A stretch of 64,000 bases of DNA from Trichlorobacter ammonificans (GCF_933509905.1 NZ_OW150024.1:732001-796000), one strand, 5' to 3'. Numbered from the stretch's first letter, positions 1 through 10,066 are shown. Program-made: numbers and translations. The notes: generated from the sequence alone by a model not told the origin.

Positions 1-957
1 CAGTTTCTCCCGTGCCTTGGTCGGGTCGCCCAGCAGGGTCTCCACCTCGGTGGGCCGGAAGTAGCGCGGGTCGACCCGCACAATGACCGCCCCGGTCTGG
101 TCGGTGCCGGTCTCGTCAACGCCGCTTCCCTGCCAGGTGATCCGGATTCCCAGCTCTTCGGCCGCCGCATTGACGAAGTCGCGCACGCTGTGTTGCTGAC
201 CGGTGGCGATCACCCAGTCCTCCGGCTGATCCTGCTGCATCAGCAGCCACTGCATCTCGACGTAGTCTTTCGCGTGTCCCCAGTCCCGCAGGGCATCCAG
301 GTTGCCCAGGTACAGGCAGTCCTGCAGCCCCAGCTTGATCCGGGCCAGAGCCCGGGTGATCTTGCGGGTCACGAAGGTCTCCCCCCGCACCGGTGATTCG
401 TGGTTGAAGAGGATGCCGTTGCAGCCGTAGATGCCGTAGGCCTCGCGGTAGTTGACGGTGATCCAGTAGGCGTACAGCTTGGCCACCGCATAGGGGGAGC
501 GGGGATAGAAGGGGGTGGTTTCCTTCTGGGGGATCTCCTGCACCAGACCGTACAGCTCGGAGGTGGAGGCCTGGTAGAAGCGGGTTTTCTTTTCCAGCCC
601 CAGGATGCGGATCGCCTCCAGGATACGCAAGGGGCCGATGGCATCGGCATTGGCCGTGTATTCCGGGGTCTCGAAGGAGACCGCCACGTGGGACTGGGCC
701 GCCAGGTTGTAGATTTCGTCCGGCTGCACCGACTGGATGATCCGGATCAGGTTGGTGGAGTCGGTCATGTCGCCGTAATGGAGGATCAGACGGCGGCCGG
801 TATCATGGGGGTCCTGGTAGAGGTGGTCGATCCGGTCGGTGTTGAAGAGCGAGGCGCGGCGTTTGATGCCGTGTACTTCATACCCCTTTTCCAGCAGCAG
901 CTCCGCCAGGTAGGCGCCGTCCTGGCCGGTGATGCCGGTGATGAGTGCTTTTTTCAT
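1..957 (-). CDS. gmd: GDP-mannose 4,6-dehydratase, 3' part cut by window edge
   Basis: Converts GDP-D-mannose to GDP-4-keto-6-deoxymannose, the first step towards GDP-fucose, GDP-rhamnose and similar sugars for surface polysaccharide. The 319 visible codons begin [20 protein letters not shown], a short-chain dehydrogenase NADP-binding glycine motif. A TSE triplet at about residues 132-134 and SPYAVAK with Tyr156/Lys160 match the catalytic residues of the family. The frame is open to the left edge, so only the last few dozen residues of a usual 340-375 are missing. A GGGAG sits about 8 bases before the ATG. It is the last visible gene of the minus-strand LPS run, 87 bp after the epimerase gene. 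Confidence 0.95.
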   Translation of the reverse strand, partial: MKKALITGITGQDGAYLAELLLEKGYEVHGIKRRASLFNTDRIDHLYQDPHDTGRRLILHYGDMTDSTNLIRIIQSVQPDEIYNLAAQSHVAVSFETPEYTANADAIGPLRILEAIRILGLEKKTRFYQASTSELYGLVQEIPQKETTPFYPRSPYAVAKLYAYWITVNYREAYGIYGCNGILFNHESPVRGETFVTRKITRALARIKLGLQDCLYLGNLDALRDWGHAKDYVEMQWLLMQQDQPEDWVIATGQQHSVRDFVNAAAEELGIRITWQGSGVDETGTDQTGAVIVRVDPRYFRPTEVETLLGDPTKAREKL

Positions 958-1044
958 GAGGTGTCTCCCGCTTCAGTTGGCGTTCTTTTCGCCAAAATTA
1001 AACCATCCTACTTGAGCCTCCCCGGCAGGTCAATGCCCGATCGT

Positions 1045-2055
1045 TTACAGGCCGTAGTAGGCGCGGTACCAAGCCACAAATCGGCCAATCCCCTCGTCGA
1101 GGGGGGTGGCGGGAGCAAAGCCGGTATCCCGGGTCAGTCCATCGATGTCGGCGCAGGTGACCGGCACCTCACCGGGCTGCATCGGCAGGAAGTTGACAAC
1201 CGCGCTCCTGCCCAGGTGCGCTTCCAGCGTCTGCACCAGGGTCAGCAGTTCCACCGGCCGGTTGTTGCCGATGTTGTACACCCGCCAGGGGGCGAAGCTG
1301 CGTGCCGGGTCGGGATGGTCGCTGCGCCAGCCCGGATCGGGGGCGGGGGGCTGCCCGGCGACCCGGAGGATTCCCTCCACGATGTCGTCGATGTAGGTGA
1401 AATCACGCTGCATTCGGCCCTGGTTGTACAGGTCGATGGGGGTGCCGGCCAGGATGGCGCGGGTGAAGGAGAAATAGGCCATGTCGGGCCGCCCCCAGGG
1501 GCCGTAGGCGGTGAAGAAGCGCAGCCCCGTGGCGGGCAGGCCGTAGAGGGCGGCGTAACTGTGGGCCATCAGTTCGTTGGCCTTCTTGGTGGCGGCGTAG
1601 AGGGAGAGGGGATGGTCCACCGTGTGGTGCTCGGAAAAGGGAACCGTGCTGTTGGCGCCGTAGACCGAGCTGGAGGAGGCGTAAACCAGGTGCGGGGTCT
1701 CCTGCCGCCGGCACCCTTCCAGAAGGTTGGCGAATCCGGTCAGGTTGCTGTCGATGTAGGCTGCCGGGTTGACCAGGGAGTAGCGGACCCCGGCCTGGGC
1801 CGCCAGATGGATGACGGCGTCGAAACGCTCCCCGGCGAAGAGGGTCGCCGTGGCATCGCGGTCGGCCAGATCGGCCCGGACGAACCGGAACCCGGCGTGT
1901 TCCGTGAGCCGCGCCAGGCGGGCTTCCTTGAGGGAGACCGCGTAGTAGTCGTTCAGGTTGTCGCATCCCGTCACCCGCTCGCCCCGCTCCAGCAGGCGAC
2001 TGGCAACATGGTAGCCGATGAAGCCGGCAACGCCGGTAACCAGGAACGTACTCAT
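1045..2055 (-). CDS. NAD-dependent epimerase, UDP-glucuronate 4-epimerase type
   Basis: Extended short-chain dehydrogenase of 336 residues. The NAD motif VTGVAGFIG lies at residues 6-14 and the catalytic SLYAATK has Tyr153/Lys157. The CDNLNDYYAVSLKEARL segment and RDFTYIDDIVEGI are typical of CapI/LpsL-like UDP-glucuronate 4-epimerases, which make UDP-galacturonate for LPS core or capsule. Longer frames reach further upstream, but the ATG at 2055 fits the family N-terminus and overlaps the preceding heptosyltransferase stop as ATGA, implying translational coupling. Exact sugar specificity is inferred from similarity; another UDP-sugar is possible. Confidence 0.85.
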   Translation of the reverse strand: MSTFLVTGVAGFIGYHVASRLLERGERVTGCDNLNDYYAVSLKEARLARLTEHAGFRFVRADLADRDATATLFAGERFDAVIHLAAQAGVRYSLVNPAAYIDSNLTGFANLLEGCRRQETPHLVYASSSSVYGANSTVPFSEHHTVDHPLSLYAATKKANELMAHSYAALYGLPATGLRFFTAYGPWGRPDMAYFSFTRAILAGTPIDLYNQGRMQRDFTYIDDIVEGILRVAGQPPAPDPGWRSDHPDPARSFAPWRVYNIGNNRPVELLTLVQTLEAHLGRSAVVNFLPMQPGEVPVTCADIDGLTRDTGFAPATPLDEGIGRFVAWYRAYYGL

Positions 2056-3113
2056 GACATCTCCTTGTCGAGCGACTGCCGCAGTGCCCGCGCCGCCGCC
2101 ACCACCTCGTCGGCACTGATGGCGGTCATGCAGCGGTGGTCGGTGGGGCAGTGGCGCAGCTTGCAGGGGGCACACTCAACGTCGTGGCGGACGATCACGG
2201 CCCGCTCACTGCAGGGGGCGGTGCCGGTATGGTCGGTGGGGCCGAAGATCGCCACCAGCGGCACGCCGAAAGCGGCGGCGATATGCATGGGGCCGGAGTC
2301 GTTGGTGACCACGAAGGAGCAGCGTTTGATAAGAGCCATCAGCCGGCGCACCGAGGTTTTTCCCGCCAGATTGAGGCAGTTTCCGGCCAGCTCCCCGTCA
2401 ATAACCCTGACGATGTCCTGCTCACCGGGGCCGCCGAACAGCACGGTCCGCGCTCCCCACTCACCGGCCAGCTGCCGTGCCACCTCGGCAAACCGCTCCG
2501 GATACCAGCGCTTGGCCGAGCCGAAGGTGGCGCCGGCGTTGATTCCCAGCAGGGGCGTTTCCGGGCCGATTCCCTGCTCCGTCAGGAAGGCGGCAGCCTC
2601 CGCCTCTTCCTGCGGGGTCACCGCCAGAAACGGATCGCGGGCCGGGCCGGTGATGCCGAAATGTGCCAGCAGGTTGCAGTAATACTGCACTTCGTGGATC
2701 GGCGGCTCCTGCAGCGGCTCCCGGTAGCGACCGGTCAGAAGCAGGCTGCGCCCGTCGGACGCCTTGCCCAGCCGTTGGGGGATACCGGCCAGAAACGGCA
2801 CCAGGGCCGAGTCGAAGGAGTTGGGCAGGATCAGGGCCAGGTCGAACCGCTCCCGCCGCAGGTCCGCGGCAAGCCGCAATCGTCCGAACAGTCCCTTGTG
2901 GCTGCCGGAGCGGTCAAAGGTGATCACCCGGTCCAGCGCCGGATGGTTGAGCAGCAACTGGGAGACCAGCGGGTTGGCCAAAAGGAAGATCTCCGCGTTG
3001 GGCCAGGTTTCCCGCACTGCCTGCAGGGCCGGGGTGGTCATGACCGCATCGCCGAGCCAGTTGACCCCCCTGACCAGGATGCGTTGCGCTGCGGGTGGTT
3101 GCCGGCGGCTCAC
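2052..3113 (-). CDS. waaF: ADP-heptose:LPS heptosyltransferase II
   Basis: GT9 glycosyltransferase of 353 residues that adds L,D-heptose to the inner LPS core at the cytoplasmic face of the inner membrane. The N-terminal LVRGVNWLGDAVMTTPALQA motif, GINAGATFGSAKRW and the nucleotide-sugar site VTNDSGPMHIAAAFGVPLVAIFG (read here as a 23-residue stretch beginning at about residue 270, key residues D-S-G-P-M-H) are hallmarks of WaaF. A Cys cluster near the C-terminus (CAPCKLRHCP) is also typical. The start is GTG, sharing GTGA with the stop of the upstream Trm112-like gene; the 3' end overlaps the epimerase start by 4 bp. Confidence 0.92.
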   Translation of the reverse strand: MSRRQPPAAQRILVRGVNWLGDAVMTTPALQAVRETWPNAEIFLLANPLVSQLLLNHPALDRVITFDRSGSHKGLFGRLRLAADLRRERFDLALILPNSFDSALVPFLAGIPQRLGKASDGRSLLLTGRYREPLQEPPIHEVQYYCNLLAHFGITGPARDPFLAVTPQEEAEAAAFLTEQGIGPETPLLGINAGATFGSAKRWYPERFAEVARQLAGEWGARTVLFGGPGEQDIVRVIDGELAGNCLNLAGKTSVRRLMALIKRCSFVVTNDSGPMHIAAAFGVPLVAIFGPTDHTGTAPCSERAVIVRHDVECAPCKLRHCPTDHRCMTAISADEVVAAARALRQSLDKEMS

Positions 3114-3286
3114 GGCTCCGTCTCCTGCAGGCGTTCCGCTTCCTCCAGCAAAAGCACCGGGATGTCGTCGATCATCGGGAACAGCAGGCCGCAGGTGCGG
3201 CAGAGCAGCCCCTGGTTGTTTCCCGCCTGTTCCAGCGGACCGTTGCAGGCCGGGCAGGCCAGTATGTTCAGGAGGGTGCTGTCCAT
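3110..3286 (-). CDS. Trm112-like (UPF0434) zinc-ribbon mini-protein
   Basis: A 58-residue protein beginning MDSTLLNILACPACNGPLEQ, with a second pair LLCRTCG and the closing segment FPMIDDIPVLL. This is the standard Trm112/YcaR layout: two CxxC zinc knuckles followed by an IPVLL-type beta strand. In other bacteria such proteins are often encoded next to lpxK and waaA or methyltransferase genes; their role is unclear, possibly a folding partner. It lies 25 bp after lpxK and its TGA overlaps the waaF GTG. Family assignment is firm; function in this operon is unknown. Confidence 0.85.
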   Translation of the reverse strand: MDSTLLNILACPACNGPLEQAGNNQGLLCRTCGLLFPMIDDIPVLLLEEAERLQETEP

Positions 3287-3311
3287 TGTTGATCAGTTCC
3301 TTGTGAGATGT

Positions 3312-4406
3312 TCACGCCAGACGGCATTGTTGGATGACCCGCTCCAAGGCCTGCGTAAGCGGTGCGGCATCCTCCAGCTCCACCGCCAGCCGTGCCGCCA
3401 CGATGCGGCTGCGCAGCTGCTCGTCGACCGCCAGCAGCTTGACGGCATCTTTCTCCGTGGTCAGCAGCCACGCCGCCTGAGCGGCCTGCTGCATCTGTTC
3501 CAGCAGCCCCAGGGTTTCCCCGCCGTAGGGCTCATGATCCGGCAGTGGAAGCCGGGCTATCGGCCGGATACCAGTCGCTTCCAGAGCGCTGAAGAATCCC
3601 GCAGGATCGGCAATACCGGCAAAGGCTACGGTCCGGGCAGCGGCGAGCAACGATACATCCAACGGCGTCCCATTGTCCAGCCGATGGAACGACACCAGCC
3701 GGTGGCGTGAGCGGCAGCAGGGACGGTCGGGCAGCGCTGCTGCAGGGGCAGCGTCGTTGCAGCGGGTAAGAATCAGCAGATCGGCCCGCTCTGCAGCGCC
3801 CCGCGGTTCCCGCAGCAGCCCCGCCGGCAGGGAGAGGCCGTTGCCGAAGGGGCGGCGGCAGTCCAGGAGCAGAATATTCAGGTCGCGGTACAGACGGAGA
3901 TGCTGGAACCCGTCGTCCAGCAGGAACACATCGGGGCTGAGTTGCCGGACGGCCAGTTGGCCGGCCCGGTAGCGGTCCGCACCCACAACCACTGACAGCC
4001 CCGGCAGAGAACGGGCCAGCAGATACGGCTCATCGCCGCACTGCTGCGGGGTAAGCAGCAGCGAGCCGCCGTCTGAGACCACGGCGCAGCTTCCCTCCAG
4101 GGAGCCGCCGTATCCCCGGGAGAGCACCGCCACCTTCAGCCCCTGATCCATCAACAGCTTGGCCACCAGGGCGGTTACCGGGGTCTTGCCGGTCCCCCCC
4201 ACGGTGATATTGCCGATGGAGATCACCGGCACGGGCAGGCGGTGGGTGGTGAACAGCCGCCAGCGGTAGAACAGGGGACGCAGCCCCAGCAGGGCGCCGT
4301 ACAGCAGCGCAACCGGCAGCAGCACCAGGGTAAGCAGGCGGGCTCCCGGGCTGCGGTTGCTGCCGTCGGCCATGGCGCGCCAGTATGACTCCAGGCGACT
4401 TTTCAC
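3312..4406 (-). CDS. lpxK: Tetraacyldisaccharide 4'-kinase
   Basis: Phosphorylates the 4' position of the lipid A disaccharide to give lipid IVA, at the inner membrane. The 364-residue protein has a membrane-proximal N-terminus with a hydrophobic stretch (LLTLVLLPVALLYGALLGL, residues about 24-42). The P-loop ISIGNITVGGTGKTP follows near residue 61, with VLSRGYGGS and the Walker-B-like DVFLLDDGFQHLRL further on. All are diagnostic of LpxK and the length is normal. The start is GTG, overlapping the waaA stop by 4 bp (GTGA). Confidence 0.95.
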   Translation of the reverse strand: MKSRLESYWRAMADGSNRSPGARLLTLVLLPVALLYGALLGLRPLFYRWRLFTTHRLPVPVISIGNITVGGTGKTPVTALVAKLLMDQGLKVAVLSRGYGGSLEGSCAVVSDGGSLLLTPQQCGDEPYLLARSLPGLSVVVGADRYRAGQLAVRQLSPDVFLLDDGFQHLRLYRDLNILLLDCRRPFGNGLSLPAGLLREPRGAAERADLLILTRCNDAAPAAALPDRPCCRSRHRLVSFHRLDNGTPLDVSLLAAARTVAFAGIADPAGFFSALEATGIRPIARLPLPDHEPYGGETLGLLEQMQQAAQAAWLLTTEKDAVKLLAVDEQLRSRIVAARLAVELEDAAPLTQALERVIQQCRLA

Positions 4407-5686
4407 AGGGACCGGGCCACCACGTCCATGATCCGTTCCGTGGCGCCGCCGCTGTCCCGCAGCATCTTCAGGCCGTTGGCGCCGAGCACCTGGCGCAGGT
4501 CCGGACTGTTCAGGAACTCTTTCAGCGCCTCGGCAAGTTCCGCAGTATCGGTCACCTGCACCCCGGCGCCGTACTGCAGGGCCAGGGCGGCGATATCCCG
4601 GAAATTGGCCATGTGGGGACCGAAGATGAGGGGAATCCCCAGGGAGGCCGGTTCCAGCAGGTTGTGGCCGCCGGTGGGAACCAGGCTGCCCCCCACAAAG
4701 GCGAGATCGGCCAGGGCGTACAGCTTCATCAACTCACCCACCGTGTCCACCAGCAGTACCTGACCGGGAGCCAGCACGGCACCATCGGTCAGGGTGGTGC
4801 GGCGACGGCAGGCCAGGGTGTTTTTCTCCATCAGCGCCGCCACCTCGCCTGCCCGCTCCGGATGACGCGGCACCAGCACCAGTTGCAGGTCGTTACGTTG
4901 CTGCGCTGCCTGGCGCCAGACCGGCACCAGCAGTTCCTCTTCGCCGGGGTGGGTGCTGGCGGCCACCACCACCAGCCGACCGGCCGGAATACCGTACTGG
5001 CGACGCAGGTCGTGACGCTCCTCCACCGGCACCTGGCGCCAGGGGATGTCGTACTTCAGATTGCCGCAGACCATGGTCCGCTCTTCCGGTGCGCCGATGG
5101 CGATGATCCGGTCGCGGTCCGCGTCGCTCTGCATGCAGCAGTGGGAGAACAGGGCCAGGGGGTGACGGAAGAACCAGGCCAGTTTGCGGTAGCGACCGAT
5201 GGAGCGGTCGGAAATCCGGCCGTTCACCAGCAACAGCGGAATGCCGCGACGATCCGCCTCCCGGCAGAACGTGGGCCAGATTTCGGTCTCCATGATGATG
5301 ATCAGGCGGGGGGCGACGCTGGTGAGGGCCGCCCGCACCGCCGGAAGAACGTCAAAGGGGAAGTAGATGCAGCAGTCCGGCTCCGGAAACCCCGCCGCCA
5401 CGGCGCGGCCGGTTTCGGTGGTGACCGACATCAGCAGGCCGTGGTCGGGGTAGCGGCTCTTCAGGGCTTTGAGCAGGGGGCGGGCCGCCATGGCCTCCCC
5501 CACGGAAACGGCGTGGAGCCAGATCACCGGCCGACCGGCCAGCCGCTTTGTCACTGCCGACGGCAGCCATCCCAGCCGTTCGGCAAACCCTGGCGACCGT
5601 CCCCTGCTCAGGGAACGGTAGAGATGCCAGGGGAGCAGCAGCGGCAGCAGCAGCAGGGCAAGGATCTGGTAGAGCGCGAGCAGCAT
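4403..5686 (-). CDS. waaA: Kdo transferase (3-deoxy-D-manno-octulosonate transferase)
   Basis: Adds one or more Kdo residues to lipid IVA. The 427-residue sequence opens with the membrane anchor LLALYQILALLLLPLLLPWH. The conserved WLHAVSVGEAMAARPLL motif has the acceptor-side Glu. The C-terminal GT30 signature FVGGSLVPTGGHNLLEPASL follows, then IPLIFGPHMANFRDI. It is translationally coupled to lpxK and starts 7 bp after the flavoprotein stop, suggesting co-transcription with the upstream metal and redox genes. Whether it is mono- or bifunctional cannot be read from sequence. Confidence 0.95.
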   Translation of the reverse strand: MLLALYQILALLLLPLLLPWHLYRSLSRGRSPGFAERLGWLPSAVTKRLAGRPVIWLHAVSVGEAMAARPLLKALKSRYPDHGLLMSVTTETGRAVAAGFPEPDCCIYFPFDVLPAVRAALTSVAPRLIIIMETEIWPTFCREADRRGIPLLLVNGRISDRSIGRYRKLAWFFRHPLALFSHCCMQSDADRDRIIAIGAPEERTMVCGNLKYDIPWRQVPVEERHDLRRQYGIPAGRLVVVAASTHPGEEELLVPVWRQAAQQRNDLQLVLVPRHPERAGEVAALMEKNTLACRRRTTLTDGAVLAPGQVLLVDTVGELMKLYALADLAFVGGSLVPTGGHNLLEPASLGIPLIFGPHMANFRDIAALALQYGAGVQVTDTAELAEALKEFLNSPDLRQVLGANGLKMLRDSGGATERIMDVVARSL

Positions 5687-5693
5687 CGCCCCG

Positions 5694-6269
5694 TCAGCCG
5701 GCGATTTTTTTCAGCAGCCAGGCCATGTTGGTTCCCAGGTCCCGCATGGTCTTGATCCCCTCCTCATCCTGCTCCACCTCGCCGATGGTGCGGCCGATGC
5801 CGATGTTCCAGTAGCTGGAGCCGACGATGATCATCTGGCCGATGGTGAAGAAGTGGTTGATGGTGTCGAAGACGTGGATCGCGCCGCCCCGGCGCACCGC
5901 CACCACCCCGGCCCCTGCCTTGCGCTTGAACATGTCGCCATTGGCCCGGGCCACCATGCCGCAGCGGTCGATCAACGCCTTTGCTTCGGGGCTGATGCCG
6001 GCGAAGTAGGTGGGGGAACCGATGATGATGCCGTCGGCCTGGTCCATCTTTTCAAGACACTCGTTGATCACGTCGTCGGTGACGTCGCAGCGGCGGTCTT
6101 TGGCGCTGAAGCACTTGTAGCAGGCGATACAGCCGTGGATCGGCCGGCCGGCCAGTTGCACCAGTTCGGTCTCGATCCCCTCCTTGTTCAACTCCTCAAA
6201 GGCGTAGTTGATCAGTTTGGCGGTGTTGCCGTCCTTGCGGGCACTGCCGTTGAATGCGACTACCTTCAT
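5694..6269 (-). CDS. Flavodoxin-family NAD(P)H-dependent FMN oxidoreductase
   Basis: A 191-residue flavoprotein of the iron-sulfur-flavoprotein/NADPH-dependent FMN reductase group. The FMN phosphate loop is FNGSARKDGNTAKL near residue 5. A Cys-rich segment GCIACYKCFSAKDRRC follows near residue 47, and the flavin-contacting loop is IIIGSPTYFAGISPEAKAL. The Cys spacing resembles the compact 4Fe-4S motif of archaeal iron-sulfur flavoproteins, so it may carry a cluster, but that is inference. A strong GGAGGG precedes the ATG. It lies between copA and waaA in the same direction. Substrate unknown. Confidence 0.85.
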   Translation of the reverse strand: MKVVAFNGSARKDGNTAKLINYAFEELNKEGIETELVQLAGRPIHGCIACYKCFSAKDRRCDVTDDVINECLEKMDQADGIIIGSPTYFAGISPEAKALIDRCGMVARANGDMFKRKAGAGVVAVRRGGAIHVFDTINHFFTIGQMIIVGSSYWNIGIGRTIGEVEQDEEGIKTMRDLGTNMAWLLKKIAG

Positions 6270-6281
6270 GAGAATTCCCTC

Positions 6282-8477
6282 CTACAGTCTGTTGGTTACC
6301 CGCTTGAGCAACAGGGAGTTCAGCACCACCGATATCGATGAACAGGCCATGGCCAGACCGGCGTACTCGGCCTTGAGCACGATCCCCCAGGAAGAAAACA
6401 GACCGGCGGCCACCGGGATGCCGATCAGGTTGTAGATCAGGGCCCAGAAGAGGTTCTGCTTGACCTTGGCCAGGGTGGCCCGGCCGATGGTGACGGCCCG
6501 CACCACATCCTGCAGGTCGTCCCGGATCAGGACGATGTCGCCGGTCTCCCGGGCCACGTCGGTGCCGCCGCCGATGGCGATCCCCACGTCGGCGGCAGCC
6601 AGGGCCGGGGCGTCGTTGATGCCGTCTCCGGTCATGGCGGTCACCAGTCCCCGCTCCTGCTGTTCTTTGACCAGCTCCAGCTTGCGGCCCGGCAGCACCT
6701 GGGCCTCGAAGTCATCCACCCCGGTCTGGGCCGCCACGGCGGCGGCCACGGCGGCATGGTCGCCGGTGACCATGACGGTCCTGATCCCCAGCCGCTTCAG
6801 ATCGGCAATGGCCCCGATTGACGTGGGTTTCACCGTGTCGGCCACGGCCACGATTCCCAGCAGGGTCGTGTCGGCGGCAACGTAGATCAGCGACTTGCCG
6901 CCGGATGCCAGCTGCTCCGCGGTTTCATCGATTGCGGCGCACCGGACCCCCTCCCGCTCCATCAAGCGGCGGTTGCCTGCCAACAGTCGTCGGCCGTCGT
7001 GGCGGCAGCTGATGCCGTGTCCCTCGCTCTCGTGGATGTCGTCGGCCGCAGCGGGAGCGATTCCCTCGGCCGCGGCGGCAGCCACCGCAGCCTGGGCCAA
7101 GGGGTGGGTGGAGGCATGTTCGGCGGTGGCCAGGCAGAAGAGCAGCTGACCGCGGTCCACCCCCGGCAGGGGAACCAGATCGGTCACCACCGGCGTGCCG
7201 GCGGTGATGGTGCCGGTCTTGTCCAGCAGCATCACCTGCAGGCGGGCGATGGTCTCCAGGGCCGAGCCCTTCTTGACCAGGATGCCCCGGGACAGGGCCA
7301 CGCCGCTGCCCACCATGATGGCGGTGGGGGTGGCCAGTCCCATGGCGCAGGGGCAGGCGATGACCACCACGGCAATGCCGAAGGTGAAGGCGGTGACGAA
7401 GGGAACCTTGAACAGCAGCAGCCAGACGGCAAACACCGCCAGGGCCAGCAGCACCACCGCCGGCACGAACCAGGCGGAAACGGCGTCGGCGAACCGCTGG
7501 ATCGGCGCCTTATCCCCCTGGGCGTCCCGTACCATGCGGATGATCTGGGACAGCAGGGTGGTTTCACCGGTGCGGGTGGCCCGCACCACCAGACGGCCGT
7601 TCTGGTTGAGGGTGGCGCCGGTGACGCTGTCTCCCGGCTGCTTGGGCACCGGCAGGGATTCGCCGGTGATCATCGCCTCGTCGGCGCTGGAACGCCCCTC
7701 CACCACCTCGCCGTCCACCGGAATGGTCTCGCCGGGGCGCACCACCACCAGATCCCCCACCCTGACCAGGGAGGCAGGGATCTCCTGCTCGCCGTCGGCA
7801 GTCACCAGCCGGGCCCGGTCGGCCTGCAGGCGGGCCAGTTTTTTCAAGGCTTCTCCCGCCTTGCCCCGTGCCCGCGCCTCCAGGTACTTGCCCAGCCGGA
7901 TGAAGGTGATCAGCCAGGCCGAAGTTTCGAAGAAGACGTCGTGGCTGCTGCCCAGCAGGCCGAAAAAGGCCGCGACGGAGTAGCCCCAGGCGGCGGTAGT
8001 GCCCAGGGCCACCAAAAGGTCCATGTTGCTGCTGCCGTTTCTGAGGGCGGACCAGGCGCCGCGATAGAAGGCCAGGCCGGCACTGAACTGGACGACGGTG
8101 GCCAGGATCAGGTTCAGCCAACCGATCTCCCGCAGGTGGTGCAGGGTCATGGTGGCCATGATCGGCAGGGAGAGCACCAGGGAGAAGAGGAACCAGCGGC
8201 GTTGCTGCCGCAGTTCATCCTGTTCCGCCTCCTCGACCTGCTCCTCGTTCACCGGCGTGTAGCCGGTTTCCCGCACCAGTTGGAACAGGGCATCCTTGTC
8301 CATCTGCGCGGGATCGAACCGGACAAAACCGCTGGAGGCGGCCAGGTTGACTACGGCGGTGGAAACGGCGGGATGGGCCAGCAGCGCCTTTTCCAGCCGG
8401 GCCACGCAGGAGGCGCAATGCAGGCCGGTGACACCGAAGGTCAGTTCGGTGGCCGGATGTTCGGATTGGTCGTTCAT
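6282..8477 (-). CDS. copA: Cu(I)-exporting P1B-type ATPase
   Basis: 731-residue heavy-metal ATPase. It has one N-terminal HMA domain with GLHCASCV (CxxC), eight predicted membrane helices, the actuator loop TGESLPV, the transmembrane metal site [13 protein letters not shown] and the phosphorylation site DKTGTIT. The SEGHGI, STHPLA and [18 protein letters not shown] motifs are also present. The later helices carry the P1B-1 residues ([10 protein letters not shown] and [13 protein letters not shown]), so Cu(I), or Ag(I), is the expected substrate, exported to the periplasm. Its ATG overlaps the preceding PerM stop by 4 bp. It has no copper-chaperone or regulator gene beside it here. Confidence 0.95.
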   Translation of the reverse strand: MNDQSEHPATELTFGVTGLHCASCVARLEKALLAHPAVSTAVVNLAASSGFVRFDPAQMDKDALFQLVRETGYTPVNEEQVEEAEQDELRQQRRWFLFSLVLSLPIMATMTLHHLREIGWLNLILATVVQFSAGLAFYRGAWSALRNGSSNMDLLVALGTTAAWGYSVAAFFGLLGSSHDVFFETSAWLITFIRLGKYLEARARGKAGEALKKLARLQADRARLVTADGEQEIPASLVRVGDLVVVRPGETIPVDGEVVEGRSSADEAMITGESLPVPKQPGDSVTGATLNQNGRLVVRATRTGETTLLSQIIRMVRDAQGDKAPIQRFADAVSAWFVPAVVLLALAVFAVWLLLFKVPFVTAFTFGIAVVVIACPCAMGLATPTAIMVGSGVALSRGILVKKGSALETIARLQVMLLDKTGTITAGTPVVTDLVPLPGVDRGQLLFCLATAEHASTHPLAQAAVAAAAAEGIAPAAADDIHESEGHGISCRHDGRRLLAGNRRLMEREGVRCAAIDETAEQLASGGKSLIYVAADTTLLGIVAVADTVKPTSIGAIADLKRLGIRTVMVTGDHAAVAAAVAAQTGVDDFEAQVLPGRKLELVKEQQERGLVTAMTGDGINDAPALAAADVGIAIGGGTDVARETGDIVLIRDDLQDVVRAVTIGRATLAKVKQNLFWALIYNLIGIPVAAGLFSSWGIVLKAEYAGLAMACSSISVVLNSLLLKRVTNRL

Positions 8478-9553
8478 GCGTCCTCCCCGGGTATCCGGTC
8501 GAAATCGCCGGAGAGCCAGTGTTCCCAGGCGATCTTGATGGCGGCGGTCAGCGGCAGTGCCAGCAGCACTCCCCAGAACCCCATCAGTTCGCCGAAGGCC
8601 ATGACCACAATGATGGAGAGCAGGGGGTTCAGGTTCATCGACTTCTTGAAGACCAGCGGTTTGATCAGGTATCCCTCAAGGAAGTAGACAATGGAAAAGA
8701 CCAGCAGCACCTTGAACAGAATGGCGCCGGTGCCGAACTTGAGCCAGGCCAGCAGCAGGGCGGGCAACAGGGCCAGCACCACGCCGATGAACGGCAGCAC
8801 CGAGGCGGCGCCGGCAAACAGTCCGCAGAGGATCGGGCTGGGGATGTCCAGGAGGTAGAGGGGGGGGATCAGCACCAGCGCCACCATGATGGAGACCAGC
8901 ACCTGGCCCCGTACGTAGCCGCCGATGCTGTCGTTCACCTCGTTGCTGATGGTCAGGACCAGCGGCCGCCGCCGGGGCGGTATCCAGGACTCCAGGGTTT
9001 CACTGATCCGCCCCTTGTAGTAGAGCATGAAAAAGACCAGCACCGGCGAGAGCAGGATGTTGAAGACGTTAAAGGCCACGCCGCCGGCAAAGTCGTAGAA
9101 CCAGGCGCTGATCGCCTGCAGCATGGTGTCCACGTTGCCGGTCAGCTTGTCGGTCAGCCAGCGGATTTCCTCGGAGCCGTACTGGGCCGGCAGGTGGGCC
9201 TGCCAGTCGGCCAGCAGCAGCTTGAGCCGTTGCAGGTAGTCGGGCAGGTTCTGCACCAGGTTGTGCCAGTTGATGGTCAGCATCGGTACCAGGAAGGTGA
9301 GGCAGAAAACGGTCAGCACCCCCAATACCAGGTAAACCAGGATGATGGCGTGTATGCGCCGGAAACGGCGCACTTCCAGCTGCACGACCAGCGGGTCCAG
9401 CAGGTAGGCGATGACGAAGGAGAGCAGGAAACTGGAGATGGTATGGCGCAGGCCGTAGCCGATCAGAACGATCACCGCCACCAGCATGATAGCGGCGATC
9501 AGGCGGGTATGACTGCCTGATCGCTGGCTGGTAAACGGTTCAAGGGGAGACAT
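8474..9553 (-). CDS. AI-2E/PerM family permease
   Basis: Polytopic inner-membrane protein of 359 residues. Two or three N-terminal helices (from about residue 16) come first, then a soluble domain, then the conserved C-terminal helix bundle. It contains [18 protein letters not shown] and the family signature [20 protein letters not shown]. Members are called AI-2E transporters; several act as Na+/H+ antiporters or have unknown substrates, so AI-2 transport should not be assumed. The start at 9553 gives the usual N-terminus; longer frames upstream run through the neighbouring gene in another frame. It is coupled to copA by ATGA. Confidence 0.85.
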   Translation of the reverse strand: MSPLEPFTSQRSGSHTRLIAAIMLVAVIVLIGYGLRHTISSFLLSFVIAYLLDPLVVQLEVRRFRRIHAIILVYLVLGVLTVFCLTFLVPMLTINWHNLVQNLPDYLQRLKLLLADWQAHLPAQYGSEEIRWLTDKLTGNVDTMLQAISAWFYDFAGGVAFNVFNILLSPVLVFFMLYYKGRISETLESWIPPRRRPLVLTISNEVNDSIGGYVRGQVLVSIMVALVLIPPLYLLDIPSPILCGLFAGAASVLPFIGVVLALLPALLLAWLKFGTGAILFKVLLVFSIVYFLEGYLIKPLVFKKSMNLNPLLSIIVVMAFGELMGFWGVLLALPLTAAIKIAWEHWLSGDFDRIPGEDA

Positions 9554-9566
9554 GGCGGAAGCCCGC

Positions 9567-10007
9567 TCAGTTGACGGCGTGCAGGCTGGTGGAGTGGGAA
9601 AAGAGGTTGTGTTCTTCCAGCCAAGCCATGACCCGGTTGCTGACGAAGGAGTCGCGCAGTTCCGCCAGACGGTCCTCCTGTTCCGGGAAAAAGGGAAGGA
9701 TATCGGCCGGGTTGACGTAGGGAGGCTTGCCGGAGAGGGCATGCTCCAGCAGCCGGCGCAGCTCCTGGTCTTCCTGGGCATGCAGGAAGCCGGTCAGAAT
9801 GCGGCGTTCGTCGGCGCGGTCCAGGGGGGGGATGGCCAGAAACCGCTCCTGCTGGCGTTCCATCTGCTCCCAGAAGCTGTCTTCCAGATCGGCTCCCACG
9901 GAGAAAATCTCCCCGGTCATCCGGTCGAAGAAATAGATCCGGTCCGCTTCCATATTGGCAAAGGCCTTGACCAGGTGATCCCAGGCCACGGTGACACTGT
10001 ACGGCAT
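9567..10007 (-). CDS. UPF0158 family protein
   Basis: 146-residue soluble acidic protein. The N-terminal segment (RIYFFDRMTGEIFSV near residue 22) followed by a helical ERFLAIPPLDRADERRIL and the DRLAELRDSFVSNRVMAWLEEHNL tail resembles the UPF0158 family. That family has no assigned function. The start at 10007 is chosen because GGAG lies about 6 bases upstream and a longer in-frame extension would run into the divergent lpxH gene. It is the first gene of the minus-strand run that leads through copA into the LPS genes. Confidence 0.72.
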   Translation of the reverse strand: MPYSVTVAWDHLVKAFANMEADRIYFFDRMTGEIFSVGADLEDSFWEQMERQQERFLAIPPLDRADERRILTGFLHAQEDQELRRLLEHALSGKPPYVNPADILPFFPEQEDRLAELRDSFVSNRVMAWLEEHNLFSHSTSLHAVN

Positions 10008-10066
10008 CTGCTGCTCCTTTTCTTTCGGTTGACAGGCAGGCTGCGGCGCTGCACAATCGCGCCACC

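Noticed and set aside
400-2682. Long plus-strand open frame of 760 codons
   Set aside because: It lies antisense to gmd, the epimerase and waaF, reads Gly/Gln/His-rich low-complexity sequence and has no family motifs; a high-GC shadow.
8474-9553. PerM-type protein as a true AI-2 quorum-signal exporter
   Set aside because: The family name is historic; no luxS or AI-2 gene is nearby and other members move ions.
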